A stretch of 21,676 bases of DNA, taken from contig NZ_JASLAW010000059.1 in assembly GCF_030147005.1 (NCBI RefSeq), positions 1-21,676 of the forward strand, written 5' to 3'. The stretch is from Pseudomonas sp. (GTDB lineage: Bacteria; Pseudomonadota; Gammaproteobacteria; Pseudomonadales; Pseudomonadaceae). Under the pieces are notes generated by a model. It was given only the letters and a program-made list of their open reading frames with translations. It did not search any database and was not told where the DNA came from. Each line of letters opens with the position of its first letter. The first letter of the stretch is position 1. The position numbers were made by a program, and so were the translations under genes. Shown here piece by piece: positions 1 through 7,956 of this stretch.

Positions 1-13
1 GCCCGCTCCCACA
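1..13. repeat. REP-like fragment at window edge
   Basis: The reverse complement of the first 13 bases is TGTGGGAGCGGGC, which resembles the start of a Pseudomonas REP sequence. It lies 12 bases after the glnE stop codon, a usual place for REPs. The window edge cuts it, so the rest and any inverted partner cannot be seen. Confidence 0.45.
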
Positions 14-25
14 GTTAATCGAGTA

Positions 26-2965
26 TCAGCTTAAACCCAGCGCTTGCCAGATTCGCATCACCTGGCGCCGCTCGTCCGCAAATTGATCACCGCTCACCGT
101 GCCCGCCTCGTTCTGCAAGGCTTGGCGGTGCGCGGCGGAGCGGTAAGCCTTATACACCTCACGCAACAAATGGGCGTCGGCGGCGGGCATCAGCCCGACC
201 TGCTCCAAACCCTCCAAAATACGGATATTGTCGGTGTAGCGCAGTAACGATGGATGTTGCGCAGACCACGCCAAAGCGGCGTATTGCACCATAAATTCAA
301 TATCGACGATACCTCCGGCGTCCTGCTTGAGGTCGAACAGCGCCGTGGCTTCGAAGGCATTGGCGCCCCTGCCGGCTGTTGTGCTCCTGGTTCCCAGGTT
401 GTCACGCATCTTGGCGCGCATCTCGCTCACCTCCAGGCGCAGCTTCGCCAGATCCCGTTCACGCCCCAATACTTTGGCGCGCACCTGCTCGAACGCATGG
501 CCGACATCCTGGCTGCCCACCAACACGCGGGCACGAATCAGCGCCTGATGCTCCCAGGTCCAGGCTTCATTTTGCTGATAACGGTCGAACGCGCCGAGTG
601 AACTCACCAGCAAACCGGACGCCCCCGAAGGACGCAGGCGCATGTCCACTTCATACAACTGGCCGGAGTTGGTCTGGGTGGTCAGCAGATGAATGATGCG
701 CTGGCCCAGGCGCGTGAAAAACTGCGCACCGTCGATCGGCTTGGCGCCGTCGGTCTCGGCCTGCGGGTCGCCGTCGTGGATAAACACCAGGTCCAGGTCC
801 GAACCATGCCCCAGTTCGATGCCGCCGACTTTCCCATAACCGACAATGATGAACCCAGGATCGCACAGGCTGCCGTCCAGCCGCTGCGGCGAGCCGTAAC
901 GGGCAACGGTCTGGCGCCAGGCCAGGGCCAGCACTTGTTCGAGAATGGCTTCGGCCAGCCAGGTGAGGTAGTCGCTGACTTTCATCAATGGCAGGCTGCC
1001 GGCGATTTCCGACGCGGCCACGCGCAGACGGTGCGCCAGTTTGAAATGGCGCAAGGCTTCCATTTGCTGCTCAAGGTCGTCCTCGGGGATACGCGTAAGG
1101 CGCTCGCGCAGCTCGGCGGCCAGCTCCGGCGCCAACGGTGGCTTGAACAGGCGCCCTTCGTTAAGCAGCTCATCCAGCAACAGCGGAAAGCGCGTGATCT
1201 GCTCGGCGATCCACGGGCTCGCCGCGCACAGCGTCAGCAGACGGCGCAAGGCATCGGGGTTTTCGGTGAGCAGCACCAGGTAAGCGGAACGCCGGGCCAC
1301 AGCTTCCACCAGCGGCAATACGCGCTCCAATACCAGGTCCGGGTTGGCGTGTTCGACAGCCTGGGCCAGCAAGCGCGGGATAAAGGCGTCCAGCCGCTCG
1401 CGCCCGAGGCGCTGCATGGCGCGCAGTTGCGGGCTACCGCGCAGGCCGGCCAGGGTTTTGAGGGCCTTGGGCGCATCGGTGAAGCCGCCTTCGCTCAATT
1501 GGAGGCAGGCGGCGTCTTCATCCTGGGACTCTTCCCACAACGGCAACCATTCCCCGCCGACGACCAGTTCACTCTCTTCGCCCTCTTCTTCATCAGGGTC
1601 GGCAATCACTTGGCGGAAATGCCAGTCCACCCGTCCACGCCAATGCATCAGGCGTTCGTGGAACGCGGCCCAGTCGGCAAAGCCCAGCATGAAGGCAATA
1701 CGCGCCTGGTCTTCCGGGCTGTCGGGGAGCATTTGGGTCTGACGATCGGCGATCGCCTGGATCGCATGTTCGGTGTAGCGCAAAAACTCGTAGCCGTTGC
1801 GCAACTCGCTGACCACTGCGCCGGGCAGATAACCCTGGCCCTCCAGGGTGCCCAGCACATTCAACAGCGGGCGTTGCTGCAGGCTGAGATCGCGGCCACC
1901 GTGGATCAGCTGAAACGCCTGGGCGATAAATTCCACCTCGCGAATACCACCCGAACCCAGCTTGATATTGTCGGCCATGCCCTTGCGCCGCACTTCCTGC
2001 TGGATCAACTGCTTCATGGTGCGCAGCGCTTCGATGGCCGAGAAATCCAGGTAACGGCGGTAGACGAACGGGCGCAGCATGTCGAGCAGTTGCGCACCCG
2101 CCATCTGGTCACCGGCCACGACGCGGGCCTTGATCATGGCGTAACGTTCCCAGTCGCGGCCCTGGTCCTGGTAGTACTGTTCCAGCGCGTTGAAACTGAG
2201 CACCAGTGCCCCGGCCGAACCATAGGGGCGCAGGCGCATGTCGACACGGAACACAAAACCGTCGACCGTCATCGGGTCGAGAGCCTTGATCAATTTTTGA
2301 CCAAGACGAATGAAGAACTCCTGGTTATCCAGGGAGCGCTTGACCCCAACGGTCTCGCCGCCTTCGGGATAGGCAAAGATCAGGTCGATATCCGACGACA
2401 GGTTCAGCTCCACCGCCCCAAGCTTGCCCATGCCGAGGATGACCATGTGCTGCGCCTCACCGCTGCGCCGCCCGGTTGGCGTGCCGAACTGCGCACAGTG
2501 CCGCTGGTAAAGCCACTGGTAGGCCTGGTCGATGCAGGCATCGGCCATGTCGGAAAGGTCGCGGCAGGTTTGCACTAAATCAGCCTGACGGGTCAGGTCG
2601 CGCCAGATGATGCGCACCTGCTGGCGCGTACGCTGGCGGCGCAGCACACGGCCCAGTTCGTCTTCCGTTTCAGCCTGTTGCACGGCACCGGCGATCTGCC
2701 CGCACAGCTCACCCGGCGCAAAACCTCGGTCCAGCTCGCCCCAGACCACCAACTTGAGCAACATCAAAGGGTCACGAACACTCTGTTCAATCACGAAATC
2801 ACTGGCCGCGCACACCCGCGCGAAGTCGGCCCACCGTTGCGGCGTCCAGCCGGAAAGGCCATGATCGTCATCCAGCGCGGCCACGGCGTCACGAAATGAC
2901 TGCTCGGCCCGGCTGGCGTAAGGCAACAGAATGGCCGGGAGTTCGGCCAGCAATGGAAGGCTCAT
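26..2965 (-). CDS. glnE: Glutamine synthetase adenylyltransferase / adenylyl-removing enzyme
   Basis: Bifunctional cytoplasmic enzyme that adenylylates glutamine synthetase when nitrogen is plentiful and removes the AMP when nitrogen is scarce, under control of PII. The 979-residue product has the two nucleotidyltransferase domains of the family. The N-terminal one (deadenylylation) has GMGKLG near 178-183 and SSDIDL near 190-195. The C-terminal one (adenylylation) has GYGKVG near 709-714 and GSDLDL near 721-726. Both keep the paired Asp residues that hold metal. A region rich in Asp and Glu near 457-485 lies between the halves. The length is normal for GlnE. The ATG start has an AAGGA Shine-Dalgarno 6 bases upstream (complement of 2972-2976). 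It is transcribed away from aceE, with which it shares a control region. Nothing suggests damage. The identification rests on the repeated catalytic motifs and on gene order. Confidence 0.97.
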   Translation of the reverse strand: MSLPLLAELPAILLPYASRAEQSFRDAVAALDDDHGLSGWTPQRWADFARVCAASDFVIEQSVRDPLMLLKLVVWGELDRGFAPGELCGQIAGAVQQAETEDELGRVLRRQRTRQQVRIIWRDLTRQADLVQTCRDLSDMADACIDQAYQWLYQRHCAQFGTPTGRRSGEAQHMVILGMGKLGAVELNLSSDIDLIFAYPEGGETVGVKRSLDNQEFFIRLGQKLIKALDPMTVDGFVFRVDMRLRPYGSAGALVLSFNALEQYYQDQGRDWERYAMIKARVVAGDQMAGAQLLDMLRPFVYRRYLDFSAIEALRTMKQLIQQEVRRKGMADNIKLGSGGIREVEFIAQAFQLIHGGRDLSLQQRPLLNVLGTLEGQGYLPGAVVSELRNGYEFLRYTEHAIQAIADRQTQMLPDSPEDQARIAFMLGFADWAAFHERLMHWRGRVDWHFRQVIADPDEEEGEESELVVGGEWLPLWEESQDEDAACLQLSEGGFTDAPKALKTLAGLRGSPQLRAMQRLGRERLDAFIPRLLAQAVEHANPDLVLERVLPLVEAVARRSAYLVLLTENPDALRRLLTLCAASPWIAEQITRFPLLLDELLNEGRLFKPPLAPELAAELRERLTRIPEDDLEQQMEALRHFKLAHRLRVAASEIAGSLPLMKVSDYLTWLAEAILEQVLALAWRQTVARYGSPQRLDGSLCDPGFIIVGYGKVGGIELGHGSDLDLVFIHDGDPQAETDGAKPIDGAQFFTRLGQRIIHLLTTQTNSGQLYEVDMRLRPSGASGLLVSSLGAFDRYQQNEAWTWEHQALIRARVLVGSQDVGHAFEQVRAKVLGRERDLAKLRLEVSEMRAKMRDNLGTRSTTAGRGANAFEATALFDLKQDAGGIVDIEFMVQYAALAWSAQHPSLLRYTDNIRILEGLEQVGLMPAADAHLLREVYKAYRSAAHRQALQNEAGTVSGDQFADERRQVMRIWQALGLS

Positions 2966-3061
2966 GGTCTATCCTTGATCGGCGGGTAAATGGCGTGTAG
3001 ATGTGAACGCAGGAGCCCTGCTCGATGAAGGACTGTCGAACAAAAGTTAGAAATAGCTGAA

Positions 3062-3090
3062 ATTAAATTAATCTTGGCAGGCAACATCAA
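3062..3090 (-). promoter_or_regulatory. Candidate sigma-70 promoter for glnE
   Basis: On the minus strand TTGATG (3085-3090) is followed after 17 bases by TTTAAT (3062-3067), a good fit to -35 and -10 boxes. It would start transcription near 3055 and leave a leader of about 90 bases before the glnE ATG. The call is by inspection only. AT-rich DNA offers other possible -10 boxes nearby. Confidence 0.4.
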
Positions 3091-3168
3091 ACTTTCACCT
3101 TTTCTTGTTCGCAATAGACCAACAATAACGATTATGCTCACCAGCCAGACCGAGTCATACACTCAGTC

Positions 3169-3196
3169 TTGTGTAGTTTTACTACTCGTATATACA
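3169..3196 (+). promoter_or_regulatory. Candidate aceE promoter
   Basis: TTGTGT (3169-3174) and TATACA (3191-3196) are separated by 16 bases, giving a plausible sigma-70 promoter with a start near 3203. A palindrome (3172-3186) fills most of the space between the two boxes, and a second copy lies about 20-35 bases after the predicted start. That arrangement suits repression. The leader would be about 145 bases to the preferred aceE start. Confidence 0.45.
3172..3186. promoter_or_regulatory. aceE upstream palindrome 1 (candidate GntR-type operator)
   Basis: TGTAGTTTTACTACT is an inverted repeat TGTAGT-TTT-ACTACa with only the last base off. Its core TAGTTTTACTA fits the TnGTnnnACnA form known for the FadR/PdhR subfamily of GntR regulators. 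It sits between the candidate -35 and -10 boxes of aceE. No regulator gene lies beside it in this window, so the identity of the bound protein is inference. Confidence 0.5.
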
Positions 3197-3223
3197 TTCG
3201 AAAGGCTGAAATGGCCGACGATT

Positions 3224-3238
3224 TGTAGTAAAACTACA
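3224..3238. promoter_or_regulatory. aceE upstream palindrome 2 (candidate GntR-type operator)
   Basis: TGTAGTAAAACTACA is a perfect inverted repeat with 6-base arms and a 3-base centre. It repeats the pattern of the site at 3172-3186. The two centres are 52 bp apart, about five helical turns, so two dimers could sit on the same face of the DNA. Confidence 0.55.
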
Positions 3239-3242
3239 GGAC

Positions 3243-3260
3243 GCCGAAGCAACCTTCGGC
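3243..3260 (+). other. Hairpin in aceE leader
   Basis: GCCGAAG (3243-3249) pairs with CTTCGGC (3254-3260) around the four-base loop CAAC. No T-run follows, so it is not an intrinsic terminator. It lies in the predicted aceE leader, 13 bases before the upstream ATG at 3274 and 88 before the preferred ATG at 3349. It could stabilise the message or affect translation. No function is shown. Confidence 0.4.
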
Positions 3261-3348
3261 CATCCAAGAATTTATGTCGTCTGCCCACAAGGCCAGTCGC
3301 AAACTTCAGGCAACCGATTCTGGTAGCCTTTCCGCCCTGGAGCAAGCC

Positions 3349-5994
3349 ATGCAAGACCTCGATCCCGTCGAAACCCAGGAATGGCTGGACGCCCTGGAAT
3401 CGGTTCTCGACAAAGAAGGCGAAGACCGTGCTCACTATCTGATGACCCGTATGGGCGAACTCGCGACCCGCAGCGGCTCGCAGTTGCCTTACGCCATCAC
3501 CACGCCATACCGCAACACCATCCCCGTTACCCACGAAGCACGCATGCCTGGCGACCTGTTCATGGAACGCCGCATTCGCTCGCTGGTACGCTGGAACGCC
3601 ATGGCGATGGTAATGCGCACGAACTTGAAAGATTCGGACCTGGGCGGTCACATCTCCAGCTTCGCCTCCAGCGCAACCCTGTATGACATCGGCTTCAACT
3701 ACTTCTTCCAGGCCCCGACCGACGAACACGGCGGCGACCTGATCTACTTCCAGGGTCACACCTCGCCAGGCGTTTACGCCCGTGCGTTCATGGAAGGTCG
3801 CATCAGCGAAGAACAAATGAACAACTTCCGCCAGGAAGTCGACGGTCAGGGCCTGTCGTCCTACCCGCACCCTTGGCTGATGCCTGATTTCTGGCAGTTC
3901 CCGACCGTTTCCATGGGTCTGGGCCCGATCCAGGCGATCTACCAGGCACGTTTCATGAAATACCTGGAAGCCCGTGGCTTCATCCCTGAAGGCGAGCAGA
4001 AAGTCTGGTGCTTCCTGGGCGACGGCGAGTGCGACGAGCCGGAATCCCTGGGCGCCATCTCCCTGGCCGGCCGCGAGAAGCTGGACAACCTGATCTTCGT
4101 CATCAACTGCAACCTGCAGCGCCTCGACGGCCCGGTTCGCGGCAATGGCAAGATCATCCAGGAACTCGAAGGCGTGTTCCGCGGCGCTCACTGGAATGTG
4201 ACCAAAGTCATCTGGGGCCGTTTCTGGGATCCACTGCTGGCCAAGGACGTCGACGGTATCCTGCAACGTCGCATGGACGAAGTCATCGACGGCGAGTACC
4301 AGAACTACAAAGCCAAAGACGGCGCGTTCGTGCGTGAACATTTCTTCAACACGCCTGAACTCAAGGCGATGGTTGCAGACCTGTCCGACGACGAGATCTG
4401 GAAACTCAACCGTGGCGGCCACGACCCGTACAAGGTCTACGCGGCGTACCACGAAGCGGTCAACCACAAAGAACAGCCGACCGTCATCCTGGCCAAGACC
4501 ATCAAGGGTTATGGCACCGGTGCCGGCGAAGCGAAGAACACCGCGCACAACACCAAGAAAGTCGATGTCGACAGCCTGAAGTTGTTCCGCGACCGCTTCG
4601 ACATTCCGGTCAAGGACGAAGAGCTGGAGAACCTGCCGTTCTTCAAGCCTGAGCCGAACAGCGCCGAAGCCCGCTACCTCAGCGAGCGTCGTACCGCACT
4701 GGGCGGTTTCGTGCCGCAACGCCGCGCCAAGAGTTTGAGCATCCCGACGCCGCCACTCGATACCCTCAAGGCTATCCTGGACGGCTCGGGCGACCGTGAA
4801 ATCTCCACCACCATGGCCTTCGTGCGGATCCTCGCGCAACTGGTCAAGGACAAGGAAATCGGTTCGCGCATCGTGCCGATCATCCCGGACGAAGCCCGTA
4901 CCTTCGGTATGGAAGGCATGTTCCGTCAGTTGGGCATCTACTCCTCCGTCGGCCAGCTCTACGATCCAGTCGATAAAGATCAGGTGATGTTCTACAAGGA
5001 AGACAAGAAGGGCCAGATCCTCGAAGAAGGCATCAACGAAGCGGGCGCCATGAGCTCCTTCATCGCTGCCGGTACGTCGTACTCCAGCCACAACCAGCCG
5101 ATGCTGCCGTTCTACATCTTCTACTCAATGTTCGGCTTCCAGCGCATTGGCGACCTGGCTTGGGCAGCAGGCGACAGCCGTACCCGTGGTTTCCTGATCG
5201 GCGGTACCGCCGGGCGCACCACGCTGAACGGCGAAGGCCTGCAACACGAAGACGGGCACAGCCACATCCTGGCCGCCACCATCCCGAACTGCCGCACCTT
5301 CGATCCAACCTACGGCTATGAGCTGGCGGTGATCATCCAGGACGGCATGAAGAAGATGACCGAAGAGCAGCAGGATGTTTTCTACTACATCACCGTGATG
5401 AACGAGTCCTACCAGCAGCCAGCCATGCCGGCCGGCGTGGAGGAAGGCATCATCAAGGGCATGTACCTGCTCGAAGAAGACACCAAGGAAGCGGCGCACC
5501 ACGTACAGCTGATGGGCTCCGGCACCATCCTGCGCGAAGTGCGTGAAGCGGCGAAGATCCTGCGTGACGAGTTCAACGTCGGCGCCGACGTATGGAGCGT
5601 CACCAGCTTCAACGAACTGCGCCGCGACGGCTTGGCCGTGGAGCGCAGCAACCGTCTGCACCCTGGCCAGAAGCCACAACTGAGCTATGTCGAAGAGTGC
5701 CTGGCTGGCCGTAAAGGTCCAGTCATCGCCTCTACCGACTACATGAAACTGTTTGCTGAACAAATTCGCCAGTGGGTCCCGTCCAAGGAATTCAAAGTCC
5801 TGGGCACCGACGGTTTCGGCCGCAGTGACAGCCGCAAGAAGCTGCGTCACTTCTTCGAAGTCGACCGTCACTTCGTGGTGTTGGCAGCCCTGGAAGCCTT
5901 GGCTGACCGTGGTGAGATCGAACCCAAGGTGGTGGCTGACGCTATCGTCAAGTTCGGGATCAACCCGGAAAAACGCAACCCACTGGACTGCTGA
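3349..5994 (+). CDS. aceE: Pyruvate dehydrogenase E1 component (homodimeric type)
   Basis: Thiamine-diphosphate-dependent subunit of the pyruvate dehydrogenase complex. It decarboxylates pyruvate and passes the acetyl group to the lipoyl arms of AceF. The sequence is the large single-chain E1 of Gammaproteobacteria. The ThDP/Mg motif starts with GDGE near residues 224-227 and ends with NCN near 253-255. Conserved stretches GGHISSFASS and NEAGAMSS are present, and the C-terminus RNPLDC is typical of the family. I place the start at 3349 because Pseudomonas AceE, as I remember it, begins MQDLDPVETQEW, and GGAG (3339-3342) lies 6 bases upstream. That gives 881 residues. An in-frame ATG at 3274 would add 25 residues with no resemblance to the family and only a weak ribosome site. 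aceF follows with 11 bases between. Regulation is probably through the two palindromes upstream. Confidence 0.95.
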   Translation: MQDLDPVETQEWLDALESVLDKEGEDRAHYLMTRMGELATRSGSQLPYAITTPYRNTIPVTHEARMPGDLFMERRIRSLVRWNAMAMVMRTNLKDSDLGGHISSFASSATLYDIGFNYFFQAPTDEHGGDLIYFQGHTSPGVYARAFMEGRISEEQMNNFRQEVDGQGLSSYPHPWLMPDFWQFPTVSMGLGPIQAIYQARFMKYLEARGFIPEGEQKVWCFLGDGECDEPESLGAISLAGREKLDNLIFVINCNLQRLDGPVRGNGKIIQELEGVFRGAHWNVTKVIWGRFWDPLLAKDVDGILQRRMDEVIDGEYQNYKAKDGAFVREHFFNTPELKAMVADLSDDEIWKLNRGGHDPYKVYAAYHEAVNHKEQPTVILAKTIKGYGTGAGEAKNTAHNTKKVDVDSLKLFRDRFDIPVKDEELENLPFFKPEPNSAEARYLSERRTALGGFVPQRRAKSLSIPTPPLDTLKAILDGSGDREISTTMAFVRILAQLVKDKEIGSRIVPIIPDEARTFGMEGMFRQLGIYSSVGQLYDPVDKDQVMFYKEDKKGQILEEGINEAGAMSSFIAAGTSYSSHNQPMLPFYIFYSMFGFQRIGDLAWAAGDSRTRGFLIGGTAGRTTLNGEGLQHEDGHSHILAATIPNCRTFDPTYGYELAVIIQDGMKKMTEEQQDVFYYITVMNESYQQPAMPAGVEEGIIKGMYLLEEDTKEAAHHVQLMGSGTILREVREAAKILRDEFNVGADVWSVTSFNELRRDGLAVERSNRLHPGQKPQLSYVEECLAGRKGPVIASTDYMKLFAEQIRQWVPSKEFKVLGTDGFGRSDSRKKLRHFFEVDRHFVVLAALEALADRGEIEPKVVADAIVKFGINPEKRNPLDC

Positions 5995-6005
5995 GGAGAC
6001 ATTTT

Positions 6006-7655
6006 GTGAGCGAACTCATTCGCGTACCTGACATCGGCAGCGGTGAAGGTGAAGTAATCGAGCTGTTTGTGAAGGTCGGCGACACCGTCGAAGCCGACCA
6101 GAGCATCCTGACCCTGGAATCGGACAAGGCGAGCATGGAAATCCCTGCTCCCAAGGCCGGCGTGGTCAAAAGCCTGAAAGTGAAGCTGGGCGATCGCCTG
6201 AAAGAAGGCGACGAACTGCTGGAGCTGGAAATTGAAGGCGCTGCCGATGCAGCCCCTGCGGCGGCTGCTCCGGCCGCCGCTGCGCCTGCGCCTGCTGCTG
6301 AAAAGCCTGCCGCTGCCGCCGAGGCCCCAGCGGCCCCGGCTGCTGCACCGGCCGCCGCCACCGTTCAGGACATCCACGTCCCGGACATCGGCTCGTCGGG
6401 CAAGGCCAAGATCATCGAGCTGCTGGTCAAGGTCGGCGACACCGTCGAAGCCGACCAGTCGCTGATCACCCTGGAGTCCGACAAGGCCTCCATGGAGATC
6501 CCATCGCCGGCTGCCGGCGTGGTGGAAAGCATCGCGGTCAAGCTGGAAGACGAAGTCGGCACCGGTGACTTCATCCTCAAGCTCAAGGTTCAAGGCGCCG
6601 CGCCCGCCGCCGCTCCAGCACCGGCTGCTGCTCCAGCGGCCAAAGCTGAAGCTGCTCCGGCCGCTGCCGCCCCTGCCCCTGCTGCAAAAGCCGAGGCCGC
6701 GCCGGCCCCGGCGGCTGCCGCCTCCGCGCCAAGCGGTGCCAAGGTTCACGCCGGCCCGGCTGTACGCCAACTGGCCCGTGAATTCGGCGTCGAGTTGAAT
6801 GCCGTCTCGGCCAGCGGTCCTCACGGCCGTGTGCTGAAGGAAGACGTGCAGGCTTACGTCAAAGCCATGATGCAGAAAGCCAAGGAAGCGCCGGCTGCCG
6901 GCACTGCAACCGGCGGCTCGGGCATTCCGCCGATTCGTACCGTGGATTTCAGCCGTTTCGGCGAAATCGAAGAAGTGCCGATGACCCGCCTGATGCAAAT
7001 CGGCGCGGCAGGTCTGCACGCGAGCTGGCTGAACATCCCGCACGTGACGCAATTTGACCAGGCCGATATCACTGACCTGGAAGCGTTCCGCGTCGCGCAG
7101 AAAGCCGTGGCCGAGAAAGCCGGTGTGAAACTGACCGTGCTGCCCCTGCTGCTCAAGGCCTGTGCGCACCTGCTCAAGGAACTGCCGGACTTCAACAGCT
7201 CGCTGGCGCCAAGCGGCAAAGCGATCATTCGCAAGAAGTACGTGCACATCGGCTTTGCGGTCGACACGCCTGACGGCCTGCTGGTACCGGTCATCAAGAA
7301 CGTCGACCAGAAGAGCCTGCTGCAACTGGCTGCCGAGGCCGCTGCACTGGCTGCCAAGGCCCGCGACAAGAAGCTCACCCCGGACGACATGCAGGGCGCA
7401 TGCTTCACCATCTCCAGCCTCGGGCACATTGGCGGTACAGGCTTCACGCCAATCGTCAACGCGCCGGAAGTGGCGATCCTGGGTGTGTCCAAGGCAACCA
7501 TCCAGCCGGTCTGGGACGGTAAAGCGTTCCAGCCCAAGCTGATGCTGCCACTGTCGCTGTCCTACGATCACCGCGTGATCAACGGCGCGGCGGCGGCACG
7601 CTTCACCCAGCGTCTGAGCCAGTTGCTGAACGACATCCGCACCATCCTGCTGTAA
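6006..7655 (+). CDS. aceF: Pyruvate dehydrogenase E2, dihydrolipoyl acetyltransferase
   Basis: Core subunit of the pyruvate dehydrogenase complex, which transfers acetyl from the lipoyl arm to CoA. The 549-residue product has two lipoyl domains (about 3-77 and 120-197) with lipoylated lysines expected at K41 and K160, both inside ESDKAS. Ala/Pro-rich flexible linkers follow each. A peripheral-subunit-binding domain lies at about 247-285 (GPAVRQLAREFGVEL). The C-terminal acetyltransferase domain has DHRVING with catalytic H522. The Asn at 526 replaces the Asp of many E2s, as I recall also for Azotobacter and other Pseudomonas E2p. The start is GTG, with AGGAG (5994-5998) overlapping the aceE stop and 7 bases of spacing, so the two genes should be translated from one message. 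The lipoyl domains share a perfect 30-base stretch (6072-6101 and 6429-6458), a sign of internal duplication or conversion. A strong terminator follows. The E3 gene is not next to it in this window. Confidence 0.97.
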   Translation: MSELIRVPDIGSGEGEVIELFVKVGDTVEADQSILTLESDKASMEIPAPKAGVVKSLKVKLGDRLKEGDELLELEIEGAADAAPAAAAPAAAAPAPAAEKPAAAAEAPAAPAAAPAAATVQDIHVPDIGSSGKAKIIELLVKVGDTVEADQSLITLESDKASMEIPSPAAGVVESIAVKLEDEVGTGDFILKLKVQGAAPAAAPAPAAAPAAKAEAAPAAAAPAPAAKAEAAPAPAAAASAPSGAKVHAGPAVRQLAREFGVELNAVSASGPHGRVLKEDVQAYVKAMMQKAKEAPAAGTATGGSGIPPIRTVDFSRFGEIEEVPMTRLMQIGAAGLHASWLNIPHVTQFDQADITDLEAFRVAQKAVAEKAGVKLTVLPLLLKACAHLLKELPDFNSSLAPSGKAIIRKKYVHIGFAVDTPDGLLVPVIKNVDQKSLLQLAAEAAALAAKARDKKLTPDDMQGACFTISSLGHIGGTGFTPIVNAPEVAILGVSKATIQPVWDGKAFQPKLMLPLSLSYDHRVINGAAAARFTQRLSQLLNDIRTILL

Positions 7656-7663
7656 GCCGCAGC

Positions 7664-7685
7664 GGCCTCCCTTTATCGGGAGGCC
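7664..7685 (+). other. Hairpin after aceF
   Basis: GGCCTCCC (7664-7671) pairs with GGGAGGCC (7678-7685) around a six-base loop. No T-run follows, so it is more likely a 3'-end stabiliser or a helper of the terminator at 7726-7751 than a terminator itself. Confidence 0.5.
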
Positions 7686-7725
7686 CTTGCCGCATCGATT
7701 TCCGAGCGCCACGCTCGTACCTCAA

Positions 7726-7751
7726 CCCCGCCACTTGGCGGGGCTTTTTTT
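7726..7751 (+). terminator. Intrinsic terminator of aceEF
   Basis: CCCCGCC (7726-7732) pairs with GGCGGGG (7737-7743) around ACTT, and after one C a run of seven T follows (7745-7751). This is a textbook Rho-independent terminator 70 bases after the aceF stop. It isolates aceEF from the downstream phosphodiesterase gene. Confidence 0.9.
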
Positions 7752-7956
7752 GGGTTTATTGTACGTACAGGACAGGCTTGTACACCTTCTGTCACCCCGA
7801 TTGCAGAAATCCCCCGCGTGGCCGATAACACCCTTATAGCACTTAGCCTTCATCCTCTCTTGTCAGTGCGTGCCGCATGATGCAACCTTGCCGCAAGCAA
7901 CAGTAAAGAGGGCGTGAGCCCGGCGCCGTGCGCTTTTTCTCAAGCGAGTTTTCCCC
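7752..7956. other. Intergenic control region before dipA
   Basis: The dipA promoter must lie here, but no clear one is visible. The best guess is TTGCAG (7801-7806), 17 bases, GATAAC (7824-7829), and it is weak. TGTACGTACA (7760-7769) is a perfect 10-bp palindrome just after the aceEF terminator. A short GC stem (7923-7926 with 7930-7933) followed by five T lies about 20 bases before the start codon and could attenuate, but its stem is only four pairs. I find no small ORF that I would call a gene. Confidence 0.3.

Noticed and set aside
689..2578. 629-codon open frame on the plus strand, antisense to glnE
   Set aside because: It lies wholly inside glnE, its product is rich in His, Gln and Arg with no recognisable domain, and such frames are common opposite GC-rich Pseudomonas genes.
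3274..3348. Upstream in-frame ATG giving a 906-residue AceE
   Set aside because: Weak ribosome site and no family resemblance in the extra 25 residues; kept as an alternative only.
3163..5091. 642-codon open frame antisense to aceE
   Set aside because: Overlaps a certain aceE; composition is typical of reverse-complement translation, and no ribosome site or family is apparent.
5868..7712. 614-codon open frame antisense to aceF
   Set aside because: Its Gly/Arg/Ser-rich stretch is the mirror of the Ala/Pro linkers of AceF, and it runs through the aceF terminator hairpin region.
7923..7938. Possible terminator or attenuator just before dipA (GCGC stem plus five T)
   Set aside because: The stem has only four pairs, too weak to call without expression data.
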